Positions 36,438 through 44,684 are shown, counted from the stretch's first letter. The stretch is DNA of 64,000 bases from Fen-999 sp044220545 (GCA_044220545.1 JBGAQX010000002.1:196200-260199); one strand, 5' to 3'. The notes: generated by a model from the sequence alone, not told the origin. Made by a program: numbers and translations.

Positions 36438-37679
36438 ATGGCTTTAATTGTCCAGAAGTACGGTGGCACCTCGATGGGCGCGCCGGAACGCATCCGCAAC
36501 GTCGCCAAGCGCGTGGCGCGATGGAAGGCTCAGGGGCATCAGTTGGTGGTCGTCGTTTCCGCCATGAGTGGTGAAACCAATCGGCTGCTGGGGCTCGCCA
36601 AGGAGGTTTCGCCACAGCCCGACGCGCGCGAACTCGATGTGATGGTATCGACCGGCGAGCAGGTCACCATCGCCCTGCTGGCCATGGCCCTGAAAGATCT
36701 CGGCCTCAAGGCCAAGAGCTATACCGGTGCCCAGGTCAAGGTTCTGACCGACAGCACCTTTACCAAGGCGCGCATTCTCAATATTGAAGACGCCAACATG
36801 CGGCGCGACCTGGATAGCGATACCGTCGTCATCGTTGCCGGATTCCAGGGCGTAGACGAACACGGCAACATCACCACGCTCGGCCGTGGCGGCTCGGACA
36901 CCTCCGGAGTCGCGCTGGCAGCTGCGCTCGGCGCCGACGAATGCCAGATCTACACGGATGTCGATGGTGTCTATACCACTGACCCGCGCATCGTCCCCGA
37001 GGCCCGCAAGCTTGACCGCATTACATTCGAGGAAATGCTGGAGATGGCGAGCCTCGGTTCCAAGGTCCTGCAAATTCGCTCGGTTGAGTTCGCCGGCAAG
37101 TACAAGGTCAAGTTGCGCGTGCTGTCCAGCTTCGAGGACGAAGGCAAGGAAACCAATGGCACGCTGATCACTTTTGAGGAAGACAACCAGATGGAACAAC
37201 CGATCATTTCCGGCATCGCGTTCAACCGGGACGAAGCCAAGTTGACCGTGCTCGGTGTCCCCGACCGGCCAGGCATCGCCTACCAGATTCTCGGCCCGAT
37301 CGCCGACTCCAACATCGACGTGGACATGATCATCCAGAACGTCGGCCACGACGGCACAACGGACTTCTCCTTCACGGTGCCGCGCGGCGAATTCGCCCGC
37401 ACCAAGAAGATTCTCGAAGAACAGATCAAGCCGCACGTTGGCGCGCGCGCCATCGAGGGCGACAGTCACATTTGCAAGGTATCGGCTGTCGGCGTTGGCA
37501 TGCGTTCGCATCCGGGCGTCGCCAGCAAGATGTTCCGCGCTCTGGCTGAAGAAGGCATCAATATCCAGATGATCTCCACCTCGGAGATCAAGATTTCCGT
37601 CGTGGTAGACGAAAAGTATCTGGAACTGGCTGTGCGCGTGCTGCATCGCGCCTTCGAGCTCGACAAGTCCGCCGCCTGA
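36438..37679 (+). CDS. lysC: Aspartate kinase
   Basis: 413 residues. It starts MALIVQKYGGTSMG (ATP site); VVVVSAMSGETNRLL, LDVMVSTGEQVTIALL and LGRGGSDTSGVALAA follow. Two C-terminal ACT domains (VPDRPGIAYQILGPIAD, SHPGVASKMFRALAEEGINIQMIST) provide feedback control by lysine/threonine. It catalyses the first step of the aspartate amino-acid family. ATG 36438 was chosen over a longer frame from 36285, which would swallow the promoter. Confidence 0.96.
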   Translation: MALIVQKYGGTSMGAPERIRNVAKRVARWKAQGHQLVVVVSAMSGETNRLLGLAKEVSPQPDARELDVMVSTGEQVTIALLAMALKDLGLKAKSYTGAQVKVLTDSTFTKARILNIEDANMRRDLDSDTVVIVAGFQGVDEHGNITTLGRGGSDTSGVALAAALGADECQIYTDVDGVYTTDPRIVPEARKLDRITFEEMLEMASLGSKVLQIRSVEFAGKYKVKLRVLSSFEDEGKETNGTLITFEEDNQMEQPIISGIAFNRDEAKLTVLGVPDRPGIAYQILGPIADSNIDVDMIIQNVGHDGTTDFSFTVPRGEFARTKKILEEQIKPHVGARAIEGDSHICKVSAVGVGMRSHPGVASKMFRALAEEGINIQMISTSEIKISVVVDEKYLELAVRVLHRAFELDKSAA

Positions 37680-37681
37680 GT

Positions 37682-37711
37682 TTGACCCGCGATGCGCGGA
37701 GCGGGTATCAT
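37682..37711 (+). promoter_or_regulatory. Promoter of tRNA-Ser(GCU)
   Basis: TTGACC (37682-37687) and TATCAT (37706-37711) at 18-bp spacing lie just after the lysC stop, with the tRNA 5' end 11 bp beyond. The same bases form GGAGCGGG/CCCGCTCC (37698-37719), which could also attenuate lysC read-through. Confidence 0.6.
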
Positions 37712-37722
37712 CCCGCTCCTTT

Positions 37723-37815
37723 GGAGACGTGGCCGAGTGGTCGAAGGCACTCCCCTGCTAAGGGAGCATCTGGTCAAAAACCGGATCCAGGGTTCGAATC
37801 CCTGCGTCTCCGCCA
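37723..37815 (+). tRNA. tRNA-Ser (GCU)
   Basis: Class II tRNA. The acceptor GGAGACG pairs with CGTCTCC, followed by G and encoded CCA (37813-37815). The anticodon stem CTCCC/GGGAG encloses CTGCTAA, anticodon GCT; a long variable arm and GGTTCGAATCC are present. Its 3' side opens onto the repeat-bearing zone that precedes the prophage. Confidence 0.96.
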
Positions 37816-37857
37816 CGCCAGTAAAAATTCGCTAACTTTTCTCTAGCGAAAACGAGA

Positions 37858-37890
37858 ACCCCGCTACACGCCAGTGTTTGCGGGGTTTTT
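37858..37890 (+). terminator. Rho-independent terminator after tRNA-Ser(GCU)
   Basis: ACCCCGC (37858-37864) pairs with GCGGGGT (37880-37886), followed by TTTT. A weaker TTCGCTA/TAGCGAA hairpin (37828-37850) precedes it. The same terminator recurs at 40342-40374 in the second repeat copy. Confidence 0.8.
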
Positions 37891-38062
37891 CGTTTATACC
37901 TGTTGACCTCGTATCTATGACGATTGCGTAAAAAGACCCTGTTTTCTCTCTCTGACAGCGATTTTTCTCGAAAGCTGTTGACTACGAGCTTTTGGTACAG
38001 GTTTTCAATCCCTTGTGGCACAAGGCTTTCCGGGCGGTTGGCTCCGAGTTTGCAGTGGCATA
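37858..38062 (+). repeat. Diverged ~200-bp repeat, copy A
   Basis: It shares with 40342-40536 the terminator block (ACGCCAGT inside, then GGGGTTTTTCGTTT), TACCTGTTGACCT, CTGTTGACTACGAGC, CAGGTTTTCAATC, TTTCCGGG and CCGAGTTTGCAGTGGCATA, in the same order and orientation, with variable spacers. CTGTTGAC occurs at 37900-37907 and 37975-37982. No open frame is conserved between copies. The remainder of 38,063-38,321 shows only one hairpin (CGTTTTGG 38063-38070 with CCAAAACG 38084-38091) and no gene. Confidence 0.8.
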
Positions 38063-38321
38063 CGTTTTGGGTCGATTGGGTCACCAAAACGAACTTTCTA
38101 ATCAGTACGGCAGCAGTAACCCATTGAACGGACATTGAAAACGATTAATTCGAGGGAGTTTGCAGCGCCGCTGTCGGCCAATAACTGACGTACGCTGCAT
38201 CGTCAAAGCAGCCACCTGAACGACTGTTGCATCCCGAGACCTGCCGTAACGTCAATTCACCCAATTATGCCGTCGAGCATACGTTTGTCGCAGGTGCCGA
38301 ACAGGTGTTGGAGCGTTGCTG

Positions 38322-39161
38322 TCAACCCTCGATTCCCAAAGCAGGCCAGTGCTTCTTGTCGTAGCGCACAAAATAGAGCCGGTCGGCGTTGTTATCCCTT
38401 GCTGCCAAGCCATGATGCAGGGAATGTGGAGAAAGACCGGCAAGCCGGCGGAAGTCGTGGGCCATATGTGCCTGATCGAAGTAACCGCTGTCGGCGGCAA
38501 GCTGGGCGAGAGGGCGGCCATTTCCGCCACCGCCCATGATTCCCCGCAGTGCTGCCAGATAGCGGCTGAAGCGTTTGAGTTCGCGTGGTGGGAAACCGAA
38601 ATGAGTCCCGACGAGACGCTGGAAGTGTCTCGTGCTGTAGCCTGCTTCGGCCGCCAGTTCAGCGATCGGGGTTTCCCACAGCCGTTCCGGAATGTGTAGC
38701 GGCGGATAGGTGGCACAAGCGAGACCGGCGAGAAGAATCGAAAAATAGGAAATCGCCACCTTGTCGGGAGTTCCTGGCACGAGATCGGCGACCAGGCGGT
38801 CGAGTACCGCTGCCGGCCAAAGTTCGCCCAGGTTCGTGACACGATTGGCGAAACGGCGCGCATCACCGGCGAAGAAGCTTGGCAGCGCACCGGCCTGCAA
38901 GACAGCTGTGACGAACTGCGTGCCCGGCTTGAGATGCAGTGTAGAAGGTCGTGTCAGCGGACCGACAAGAAAGACACGAGGCGTTGGTTTGCCTGCCCCG
39001 AGGCCGTCTATGTCGAGCCGCGTACCGCCAGCGATCAGCAAGCCGATAACCGGAAATGGCATGGCCGGTAGGAGGTGACTGCCAGCGCTGCCGGTTTCGG
39101 CATGCAGATAGCGCACAAGTGGCGCAAGTTCGCGTGGTGCGGGTTCAATGAGGCGCGTCAA
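38322..39161 (-). CDS. AraC-family transcriptional regulator
   Basis: 279 residues. A non-conserved N-terminal effector domain (VIGLLIAGGTRLDIDG, LVGPLTRPSTLHLKPGT) precedes a double HTH: PIAELAAEAGYSTRHFQRLVGTHFGFPPRELKRFSRY and LAQLAADSGYFDQAHMAHDFRRLAGLSP, each described by its key segments. It starts 13 nt after the stop of the SnoaL-like gene, so both probably share one transcript. The effector is unknown. The pair is bracketed by the two ~200-bp repeats, which suggests acquired DNA. Confidence 0.88.
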   Translation of the reverse strand: MTRLIEPAPRELAPLVRYLHAETGSAGSHLLPAMPFPVIGLLIAGGTRLDIDGLGAGKPTPRVFLVGPLTRPSTLHLKPGTQFVTAVLQAGALPSFFAGDARRFANRVTNLGELWPAAVLDRLVADLVPGTPDKVAISYFSILLAGLACATYPPLHIPERLWETPIAELAAEAGYSTRHFQRLVGTHFGFPPRELKRFSRYLAALRGIMGGGGNGRPLAQLAADSGYFDQAHMAHDFRRLAGLSPHSLHHGLAARDNNADRLYFVRYDKKHWPALGIEG

Positions 39162-39174
39162 TTCAGGCCCGGAC

Positions 39175-39828
39175 CTACTTCCGCAGAACGTAAGTAACGA
39201 GGAATCGAATCAAGAAGCGGGGCGTACCGAGAAGTCGGCGATAAATTCCCCATAGGTCGGGAAGTCGAAAATCTGAACGTATCAGATTGCCGAGTTCGCG
39301 TCGCCGATAAACCGGATCATCCATTCCACGGCGACCCGTACGCACTTTGTGTGGGTCGGTGTCGGGTACAAGGGCGAGGAAATTCAGCGTATCGCTCCAG
39401 CGCTCTGCATCCATGACGGCAAGACGGTTGAGGATCTTCCATTCGCCGTCACGGCATTCGAATTCGTCGATATAACGCCCCTGATCCCAAATGTCAGTCA
39501 ATTTCCCGCCACGCTTCAGTCGATGGATGACCGACCAATGCGTTTCTACGTAGGCACGGTCGCCGTCGAGCTCAATCAGTGGATTGCTCAGCGAGTGGAT
39601 GGATAGCTCCAACTGCGCCAATATGGGGATGACGTAATCGGCGAAATCTGATCCCAGACCACTGTAGAAGCCGTGGTCGTCCCGGCCGTCCGGGTGATAG
39701 CAGGACTTGAGCAGGTCGGCATCGCCGCGGTCGACGGCGCGGCAATAACGGTAAAGCACGTCGCGGATTGCCTCGCGAGCGGCGAGTGCTTCTACACGGG
39801 CATGGAGTTTTTGCAAATCATCAGTCAT
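39175..39828 (-). CDS. SnoaL-like (NTF2-fold) protein
   Basis: 217 residues. The segment VEALAAREAIRDVLYRYCRAVDRGDADLL, then CYHPDGRDDHGFYSG and YVETHWSVIHRLKRGG, matches SnoaL_4-type NTF2 folds found as dehydratases, hydroxylase small subunits or binding proteins. No catalytic assignment is possible. ATG 39828 fits the family start; the longer open frame upstream adds unrelated sequence. It is the first gene of a two-gene unit with the AraC regulator. Confidence 0.8.
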   Translation of the reverse strand: MTDDLQKLHARVEALAAREAIRDVLYRYCRAVDRGDADLLKSCYHPDGRDDHGFYSGLGSDFADYVIPILAQLELSIHSLSNPLIELDGDRAYVETHWSVIHRLKRGGKLTDIWDQGRYIDEFECRDGEWKILNRLAVMDAERWSDTLNFLALVPDTDPHKVRTGRRGMDDPVYRRRELGNLIRSDFRLPDLWGIYRRLLGTPRFLIRFLVTYVLRK

Positions 39829-40721
39829 GGCTGTCTTTCGGTGACGACCGATCGGCCATCTTACCGGCGTCGCTTCGCTGTCGCTTGTATCGATGCGACA
39901 AACGACAACTTGGCTCAGATAGCGGTTGTTACACGTTTGTCTGATGGTTTGACGGCTTTGGGTCGAATGTGTGTGTTCAATCAACAAGCATCATGGTCGT
40001 CAGGTCCGTGTCGCAAAGCTGCCAATGCTGCACCTTCGGTTCGAATCCTTGATGAAGCGAACGAGGATTGCAAACTTGTCTGGAATCCGGTTGCCTGGAG
40101 GATCGGCAGATGACAAAACCTGTTGACCACGGCCGATGATCTGCACCGACTTTTTCGGCCCGTTTTCGCAGCAATTTCTGAACCCCAGGAGGGTTGCGAA
40201 CTAAATGACAGTTTTTGGCGTTTCGTAACATGTTGATTGTTAATAAAAAATATTTCGCCTGAATCAAAACTGTATCGAGTGTTCGTAGTAGGTTCTGGCC
40301 GCCAGTAACACTGGCAAAACCAGTCTCTGACTGGACGCAAGACCCCGCAAGACGCCAGTCTGTGCGGGGTTTTTCGTTTCTACCTGTTGACCTTGCTCCC
40401 CCACTTTTTCAGGAATCTGCGCTCTTAGACGCCAGTTTTCTCGAAACCTGTTGACTACGAGCATCTCGGTGCAGGTTTTCAATCGTCCATCTGGCAAGGG
40501 TTTCCGGGTGGTCTGAGCCGAGTTTGCAGTGGCATATCGGCTGCTCTGAGCAGCTATGCGAACCTCCGGCAAGTGACGGCAAGTCCAAAGAAAATACGTC
40601 TTTAATCATTGCGTTATGGAAACGCGCAAATCTTCGTAAATTCTTTACTCAAAGTTCTTTACGCAGTAATTCTCATCATCTAATCTTCGTTCTGTCAGCA
40701 CTGATTGAACAAGAGATCGCC
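39829..40721. other. Non-coding stretch before the prophage early genes
   Basis: No supportable gene. It contains a degenerate relative of the repeat core (AAACCTGTTGACCACG, CTGTTGAC at 40120-40127), a GCCAGT-AAC-ACTGGC hairpin (40301-40315), repeat copy B (40342-40536), and an AT-richer tail with TTCTTTAC twice just before the first prophage gene. Short open frames here do not look coding. Confidence 0.6.
40342..40536 (+). repeat. Diverged ~200-bp repeat, copy B
   Basis: Second copy of the element described at 37858-38062, same orientation. It carries its own terminator (ACCCCGC 40342-40348, GCGGGGT 40364-40370, then T5) and CTGTTGAC at 40384-40391 and 40448-40455. The best-conserved blocks are the first ~55 bp and the last ~20 bp. 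It lies 186 bp before the first prophage gene. Confidence 0.8.
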
Positions 40722-41408
40722 ATGAACCAGACCAAGATGACCGTGAAAATCTACGAGCCGTTGTTCAAGTCTTTCGATGACCAGATGAATCGGCTCTGCA
40801 TCAAGCGAGATGCGTTTCTGAATCACATGATCAAACGTGAGACCCCCAACCTGGCAAAGGAACTCGATGGGCGTCGCCTGTCCCCAAGCGCACGTCGGTA
40901 TATCTCAGGGTCGCTAAAGAGAATGGGGACGAGGACGGTGAACGTCGTAGTCGACAAGGAAACAGCGGAGGCCCTGAATGCGGTCGTCGACGCCAGCAAC
41001 ATCGTGCGAGACGCATTCATCAATCGCCTGATCATGTTTCTTCGCTCAGCCGATACCGTGCTTGATTATTTCGGGATGCCGAAATTCATCGTGCCATCCG
41101 ACTTCGACGATTGGTACGAGCCGATGCCTACCAGTCCGATCAAGGCAATGGAAGCGGTATTCATGGATCCACTGTATTACCTTCGGATCGCATCTGAAGA
41201 AAGGTTCGATCGTGGCCTCTACCTGCTTGATATGCCTGAAAAGTTCGTCGGTCTCTCCTGCTACCTGGATGACTCTTCTGTTCCGGGAACAAAGGAGTAC
41301 GAGGACTTCATGGAGTTGGGCGAGCTCATGCTCAAGGCCCTGGACAACTCCGAGAACGACGCATTTGGTAAAGGCGCTTCCGCACCGATTCCGGCAAAGG
41401 AGAATTGA
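40722..41408 (+). CDS. Tandem ribbon-helix-helix-like protein, function unknown
   Basis: 228 residues. Two similar N-terminal segments are visible: residues 6-39 (TVKIYEP ... RDAFLNHMI) and 72-107 (VNVVVDK ... RDAFINRLI). Each has the strand-helix-helix pattern of ribbon-helix-helix DNA-binding domains. The C-terminal half (DWYEPMPTSPIKAMEAVFMDP, FVGLSCYLDD) is unrecognised. ATG 40722 follows AAGAGA; the upstream part of the open frame runs through repeat B and was dropped. It stops 1 nt before the next start. It may be the antitoxin or regulator of the operon; that is inference. Confidence 0.7.
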   Translation: MNQTKMTVKIYEPLFKSFDDQMNRLCIKRDAFLNHMIKRETPNLAKELDGRRLSPSARRYISGSLKRMGTRTVNVVVDKETAEALNAVVDASNIVRDAFINRLIMFLRSADTVLDYFGMPKFIVPSDFDDWYEPMPTSPIKAMEAVFMDPLYYLRIASEERFDRGLYLLDMPEKFVGLSCYLDDSSVPGTKEYEDFMELGELMLKALDNSENDAFGKGASAPIPAKEN

Positions 41409-41409
41409 A

Positions 41410-41709
41410 ATGGTCACGACACACGCCGCTATTCGCTCCCAGCAACGAGGAATTCCTCCGCTGATCCGTGACTGGCTTCTGCAGTTCGGTGAGGAGGAAT
41501 ACGATGGCCACGGCGGGATCCGAAGATTTTTCAGCCATAGAAGCATCCGCGAGATGGAACGATGCTTCGGACGGAAACCAGTCGGCAGGATGTCCGAATT
41601 TCTGAATGCATACCTTGTGGAGAGTTCGCATGACGGAGCGATCATCACGATCGGCCATACCCGCAACATCACGACAAACTTCGCGTGGAGCTGGAAAAAT
41701 GAGCAGTGA
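41410..41709 (+). CDS. Small HARxxQRG-type protein (DUF4258-like), function unknown
   Basis: 99 residues. It starts MVTTHAAIRSQQRGIPPLI, the A-x-R-x-QRG pattern seen in DUF4258-like small proteins of the RelE-type fold, and ends with a beta-rich stretch (AYLVES, GAIITIGHTRNI). The ATG was set at 41410, 1 nt after the preceding stop; the longer open frame in this phase lies over the previous gene. It overlaps the next gene by 11 nt. A toxin-like role beside the ribbon-helix-helix protein is possible but unproven. Confidence 0.65.
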   Translation: MVTTHAAIRSQQRGIPPLIRDWLLQFGEEEYDGHGGIRRFFSHRSIREMERCFGRKPVGRMSEFLNAYLVESSHDGAIITIGHTRNITTNFAWSWKNEQ

Positions 41710-42598
41710 CCTGAACGAACATGAGAAAGCGTTCTGGATGCTGGCTCACCGCGAGGACCAGTTCCGTACCGCCGAACTCGAACTGATTTTCAGCGACAAG
41801 GTACGTGGCCGCTCGTGGCGTCGTTTCAGGATGAACGCCGGTGGCGTGGTCAAGGAAGATCGCGCGACCCTGGAGAAGTTCGCGGCCGAGGTCGCCAGGA
41901 TCTATCGCCGGAATGGCGCCGGCCTGCGCAACGACATCGAATTGACGAAGCGCTCCCTCGATGGACGGATACAGCTGACCATCTACGTCATCGGCCCGAA
42001 GACCGCCATTCCCCAATTCAGCGAAAAGGGGTTCAATCACACCACGGTGAACGTCACCCTGGAAACAGCACTCCTGTATTCACCCGGGACCGGCGTCGTC
42101 GAATCCATCGCCAAGGGCGGCAAGAGCGCGCACAAGAACATCCTGCTGAAGTTCGGCGAGATCGTTCTCGGCCAGAAGATCAAGCTGGAGGAGATCGAAG
42201 CATCACGCTATCACCTCGAGAATCTCCGTGACGGACTGGAAACGTTTTCCGATCTGAACTCGATGGGCATCGAGAAGGTGCGTCTGCGCCGCGTGCGCTT
42301 CGTTCCAAAGACGGCGACATCGACGTCCTATCAGGTCGAAGCCTCCGCCGACATCAACGACCCGGATGCCATCGCGCTGGCCAGGCAGGGACTCAAGATC
42401 GTCCATTCGCTGAAGGCCGACTACGATCTCGATACCGCCACCGTCATGGTGTACCGCAAGGCGCCGGATCAGGGACATTTCAGCTTCGATTGCAGCGTAT
42501 GGGGAACCTCGTCGATCAAGAGCCTGCATGAACGCCACCAGCCGCTGGCGCGTCAGTTGCTCAGGGAATTGCAGGTGGCACCGGACGGTGACGAATGA
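41699..42598 (+). CDS. Unrecognised 299-residue prophage protein
   Basis: No family recognised. It is a soluble alpha/beta protein with a basic N-terminal third (KVRGRSWRRFRMN, RIYRRNGAG), a central segment GTGVVESIAKGGKSAHKNILLKFGE and a C-terminal SFDCSVWGTSSIKSLHERH. ATG 41699 overlaps the previous gene and the stop overlaps the next start (ATGA), so it is a coupled member of a four-gene operon. GC-rich codon use resembles the phage genes downstream more than the AT-richer first gene. Confidence 0.7.
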   Translation: MSSDLNEHEKAFWMLAHREDQFRTAELELIFSDKVRGRSWRRFRMNAGGVVKEDRATLEKFAAEVARIYRRNGAGLRNDIELTKRSLDGRIQLTIYVIGPKTAIPQFSEKGFNHTTVNVTLETALLYSPGTGVVESIAKGGKSAHKNILLKFGEIVLGQKIKLEEIEASRYHLENLRDGLETFSDLNSMGIEKVRLRRVRFVPKTATSTSYQVEASADINDPDAIALARQGLKIVHSLKADYDLDTATVMVYRKAPDQGHFSFDCSVWGTSSIKSLHERHQPLARQLLRELQVAPDGDE

Positions 42599-43554
42599 GT
42601 CGTCAGCGCCTGGCGGCGACGCGCCTGCTGATGCAGTTGCTCGAGGCCGAGGGCGACATCGTTTCCCTGCCTTCCGGCGGTGAATACCGGGAAGAACTTG
42701 ATCTGCTGATCCTCGAAGGGCTGATCCGTGCCGCCGTGCGCCGGGAATGGCTGCGCTGTCCGGAATGCCATGAGCAGGAAGCACGGGTGCAGACGGAGAT
42801 GCCCGGCAACCGGTTCAAGGGGTTCTGTACCGGCTGCGGTGCCATCGAGATCCCGGCAGCGGCCGTGCTGCGTTTCTCGATCCAGTGGCACAAGCTGATT
42901 GCCCACCTTGCGACCGGCCTGAATGTCGGCGCAGCGGAGCGCAAGGTTGTTCGGCCAAAGCATGCCTGGTATCTGGGCACAACTTTTTCCGGTGCCAAGC
43001 AGCGCGCCTGGTACTTCGCGCGGATGATCGACCGGCCGGAAAACGCCAAAACGCTCCGCGAAAAAATCCACGCCGATCGCTGCGACGCGATCGCCACGGT
43101 GGTCACCAGTTCGAACACCGATCAATTGCAGGAAACCCGCCTGCGCGATATCGAGGTCGTGCGGCTCGATGCCGTCGCCTTGCTCGGCACCGGCCGCTTT
43201 GATTTCAACCCGGTGCGGATGCCGCATCCCGTGGATGTACCCGAGGAGGCCGACGAGGATTTGCCGGACACTACCTTCCGGTTCGTGCGCGGCAAGGGAT
43301 ACGCCCGTGTCAATGGCGAGAACATCCCGCTCTCGCCCCAGGAAAAGGCCATCCTGATTGCCTTCTTCGATCAGCCTGAGCACGAACTGAGCAAACGCCA
43401 GATGCAGGATGCCTGCGACTCAAAAGCAGAGAACTTCAAGCCCAATCAGGCACTCAAGCGAATTCCGCAGGTTCTGGCGATGGTTCATTACCAGCAGGTG
43501 GAAAAGCTGTACCGGCTTGATATTCCCATTGCCGATGTCGGCCTGGATCTGTAG
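42595..43554 (+). CDS. Unrecognised protein with zinc ribbon and winged-helix-like end
   Basis: 319 residues. The cysteine pairs C55/C58 (CPEC) and C78/C81 (CTGC) form a zinc ribbon. The middle part (HAWYLGTTFSGAKQRAWYFAR, IATVVTSSNTDQ) looks like a compact alpha/beta domain. The C-terminal ~85 residues (IPLSPQEKAILIAFFDQP, LSKRQMQDACDS) look like a winged helix. Together with the preceding gene it may be a DNA-sensing or DNA-binding partner. No established name fits. Confidence 0.7.
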   Translation: MSRQRLAATRLLMQLLEAEGDIVSLPSGGEYREELDLLILEGLIRAAVRREWLRCPECHEQEARVQTEMPGNRFKGFCTGCGAIEIPAAAVLRFSIQWHKLIAHLATGLNVGAAERKVVRPKHAWYLGTTFSGAKQRAWYFARMIDRPENAKTLREKIHADRCDAIATVVTSSNTDQLQETRLRDIEVVRLDAVALLGTGRFDFNPVRMPHPVDVPEEADEDLPDTTFRFVRGKGYARVNGENIPLSPQEKAILIAFFDQPEHELSKRQMQDACDSKAENFKPNQALKRIPQVLAMVHYQQVEKLYRLDIPIADVGLDL

Positions 43555-43580
43555 CCGGTTTTGCATCCATCGGCGTGGAA

Positions 43581-43595
43581 TGGCATACTATGCCA
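43581..43595. promoter_or_regulatory. Palindromic operator upstream of parD
   Basis: TGGCATA-C-TATGCCA is a perfect 7-bp inverted repeat around one base, 24 bp before the parD start. Type II antitoxins of the ParD class autoregulate at such sites. Confidence 0.6.
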
Positions 43596-43619
43596 ATACC
43601 CCATGAAACGAGGTCAGCC

Positions 43620-43895
43620 ATGCCTACCCGCAATGTCGTCCTTACCGAGCATCAGGCATCCTTTGTCGAGCAGCTTGTGTCCTCCGGCCGTTATCAGAAC
43701 GCCAGCGAAGTCCTGCGCGAGGGACTGCGCATGATCGAGCGCCGCGAGGCCGAGGATTCAACGCGTCTGGCCGCCCTGCAGGAAGCGGCACGGATCGGCA
43801 TCACCGACATCGAGGCCGGACGTTTCCAGACCTTCTCCACCCCTGATGCGCTCGGCCAGCACCTGGCCGGACTGGCCGCTGACGCCATCGGCTGA
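43620..43895 (+). CDS. parD: ParD-family antitoxin
   Basis: 91 residues. The N-terminal ribbon-helix-helix NVVLTEHQASFVEQLVSSGRYQNASEVLREGLR is textbook ParD in content; the C-terminal part (ARIGITDIEAGRFQTF) wraps the toxin. ATG 43620 follows GAGGTC. It lies 2 nt before parE. It probably stabilises the prophage or autoregulates through the palindrome upstream. Confidence 0.93.
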   Translation: MPTRNVVLTEHQASFVEQLVSSGRYQNASEVLREGLRMIERREAEDSTRLAALQEAARIGITDIEAGRFQTFSTPDALGQHLAGLAADAIG

Positions 43896-43897
43896 GC

Positions 43898-44281
43898 GTG
43901 AAGCAACGCTGGACGATACGTCTTGCCGAGGCGGCCGGACAGGACTACCAGGCCATCCTGCGCTGGACCGTCGACAATTTCGGGCGGGCCCAGGCCAGAA
44001 CCTATGCCAAGACCCTGAACAGCGCATTGCAGGATCTGGCACAGGGCCCCGATGTGATCGGAGCGCGGCTCCGTGAGGACATCGGCCCGGACATCCATAC
44101 CCTGCATGTCGCCCGCCACGGGCGCAAGGGACGACACTTCGTCGTCTTCCGGATTTCCCCATCTCCTGACGCTTCGATCATCGAAGTGCTCCGGCTGCTT
44201 CACGACAGCATGGATCTGCCTCGTCACCTGACGGCGGCCAACGAATCCGACGCCGAGTCTTCCTCCGACCCGCAACACTAG
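43898..44281 (+). CDS. parE: ParE-family toxin
   Basis: 127 residues from GTG 43898. The ParE/RelE fold shows WTIRLAEAAGQDYQAILRWTVDNFGRAQA, IGPDIHTLHVARHGRKGRHFVVFRI (described by its parts) and IIEVLRLLHDSMDLPRHL. ParE toxins inhibit DNA gyrase. The protein is ~30 residues longer than a minimal ParE, with a Ser/Asp-rich tail. Confidence 0.9.
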   Translation: MKQRWTIRLAEAAGQDYQAILRWTVDNFGRAQARTYAKTLNSALQDLAQGPDVIGARLREDIGPDIHTLHVARHGRKGRHFVVFRISPSPDASIIEVLRLLHDSMDLPRHLTAANESDAESSSDPQH

Positions 44282-44316
44282 CGCGGTCGCGCAGCCTATT
44301 CCTCTTCTGTTTGCCA

Positions 44317-44438
44317 GGTACCGACCAATTGCGTCGGTCGCCGTTCTGTCACCCGTTGACGTCACCTCTGCCACCCGGTTTGCCACCCACGTGACATAAA
44401 AAATACGCACACCTTCAAACCACTGCACGGAGGTGTGC
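44317..44438 (+). promoter_or_regulatory. Phage early control region with a hairpin over the ribosome site
   Basis: ACCGAC (44320-44325) and GTCGGT (44333-44338) form an operator-like inverted repeat. TGCCACCC occurs twice shortly after. GCACACCT (44407-44414) pairs with AGGTGTGC (44431-44438), an 8-bp stem that would cover part of the GGAGG (44429-44433) of the next gene. No certain -10/-35 was found; CATAAAAAAT at 44395-44404 is AT-rich enough. Confidence 0.5.
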
Positions 44439-44684
44439 ATGAGCAGCAAAGTCAGGAACCGGGCGGAGACCACGCCGCAGGTTCGCCACTTGACCCAGCG
44501 TGAACTGGCCAAACGCTGGAACAAGTCCGAGGCCACCATCGAGCGGTATCGCGCGCTCGGCAATTCCCCTCGTTTCCTCAAGATCGGCGGCAAGGTTCTA
44601 TTCCGGGAAGAAGACGTCCTGGAGTACGAACGCAATCGTCTGTACGAAACCAATGCGACCCGGGCGCGGGAGGTGACGGCATGA
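44439..44684 (+). CDS. Excisionase/MerR-type helix-turn-helix protein
   Basis: 81 residues. The fold reads HLTQRELAKRWNKSEATIERYRALG, then SPRFLKIGGKVLFREEDVLEYER, the usual layout of phage excisionase-like HTH_17 proteins. ATG 44439 has GGAGG at 5-nt spacing; GTG 44433 in phase is a weaker choice. It opens the long rightward early operon. It may control early transcription or excision; no integrase is present to decide. Confidence 0.85.
   Translation: MSSKVRNRAETTPQVRHLTQRELAKRWNKSEATIERYRALGNSPRFLKIGGKVLFREEDVLEYERNRLYETNATRAREVTA

Noticed and set aside
37723..37815. tRNA-Ser(GCU) 3' end as attL of the prophage
   Set aside because: No second copy of the tRNA 3' end was found in the window; only a weak resemblance ends in CCGCCA near 40,296-40,304, too poor to support an att core.
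40264..40609. Leftward open frames of about 66-102 residues
   Set aside because: They lie across repeat copy B and its terminator; the corresponding frame is not kept in copy A.
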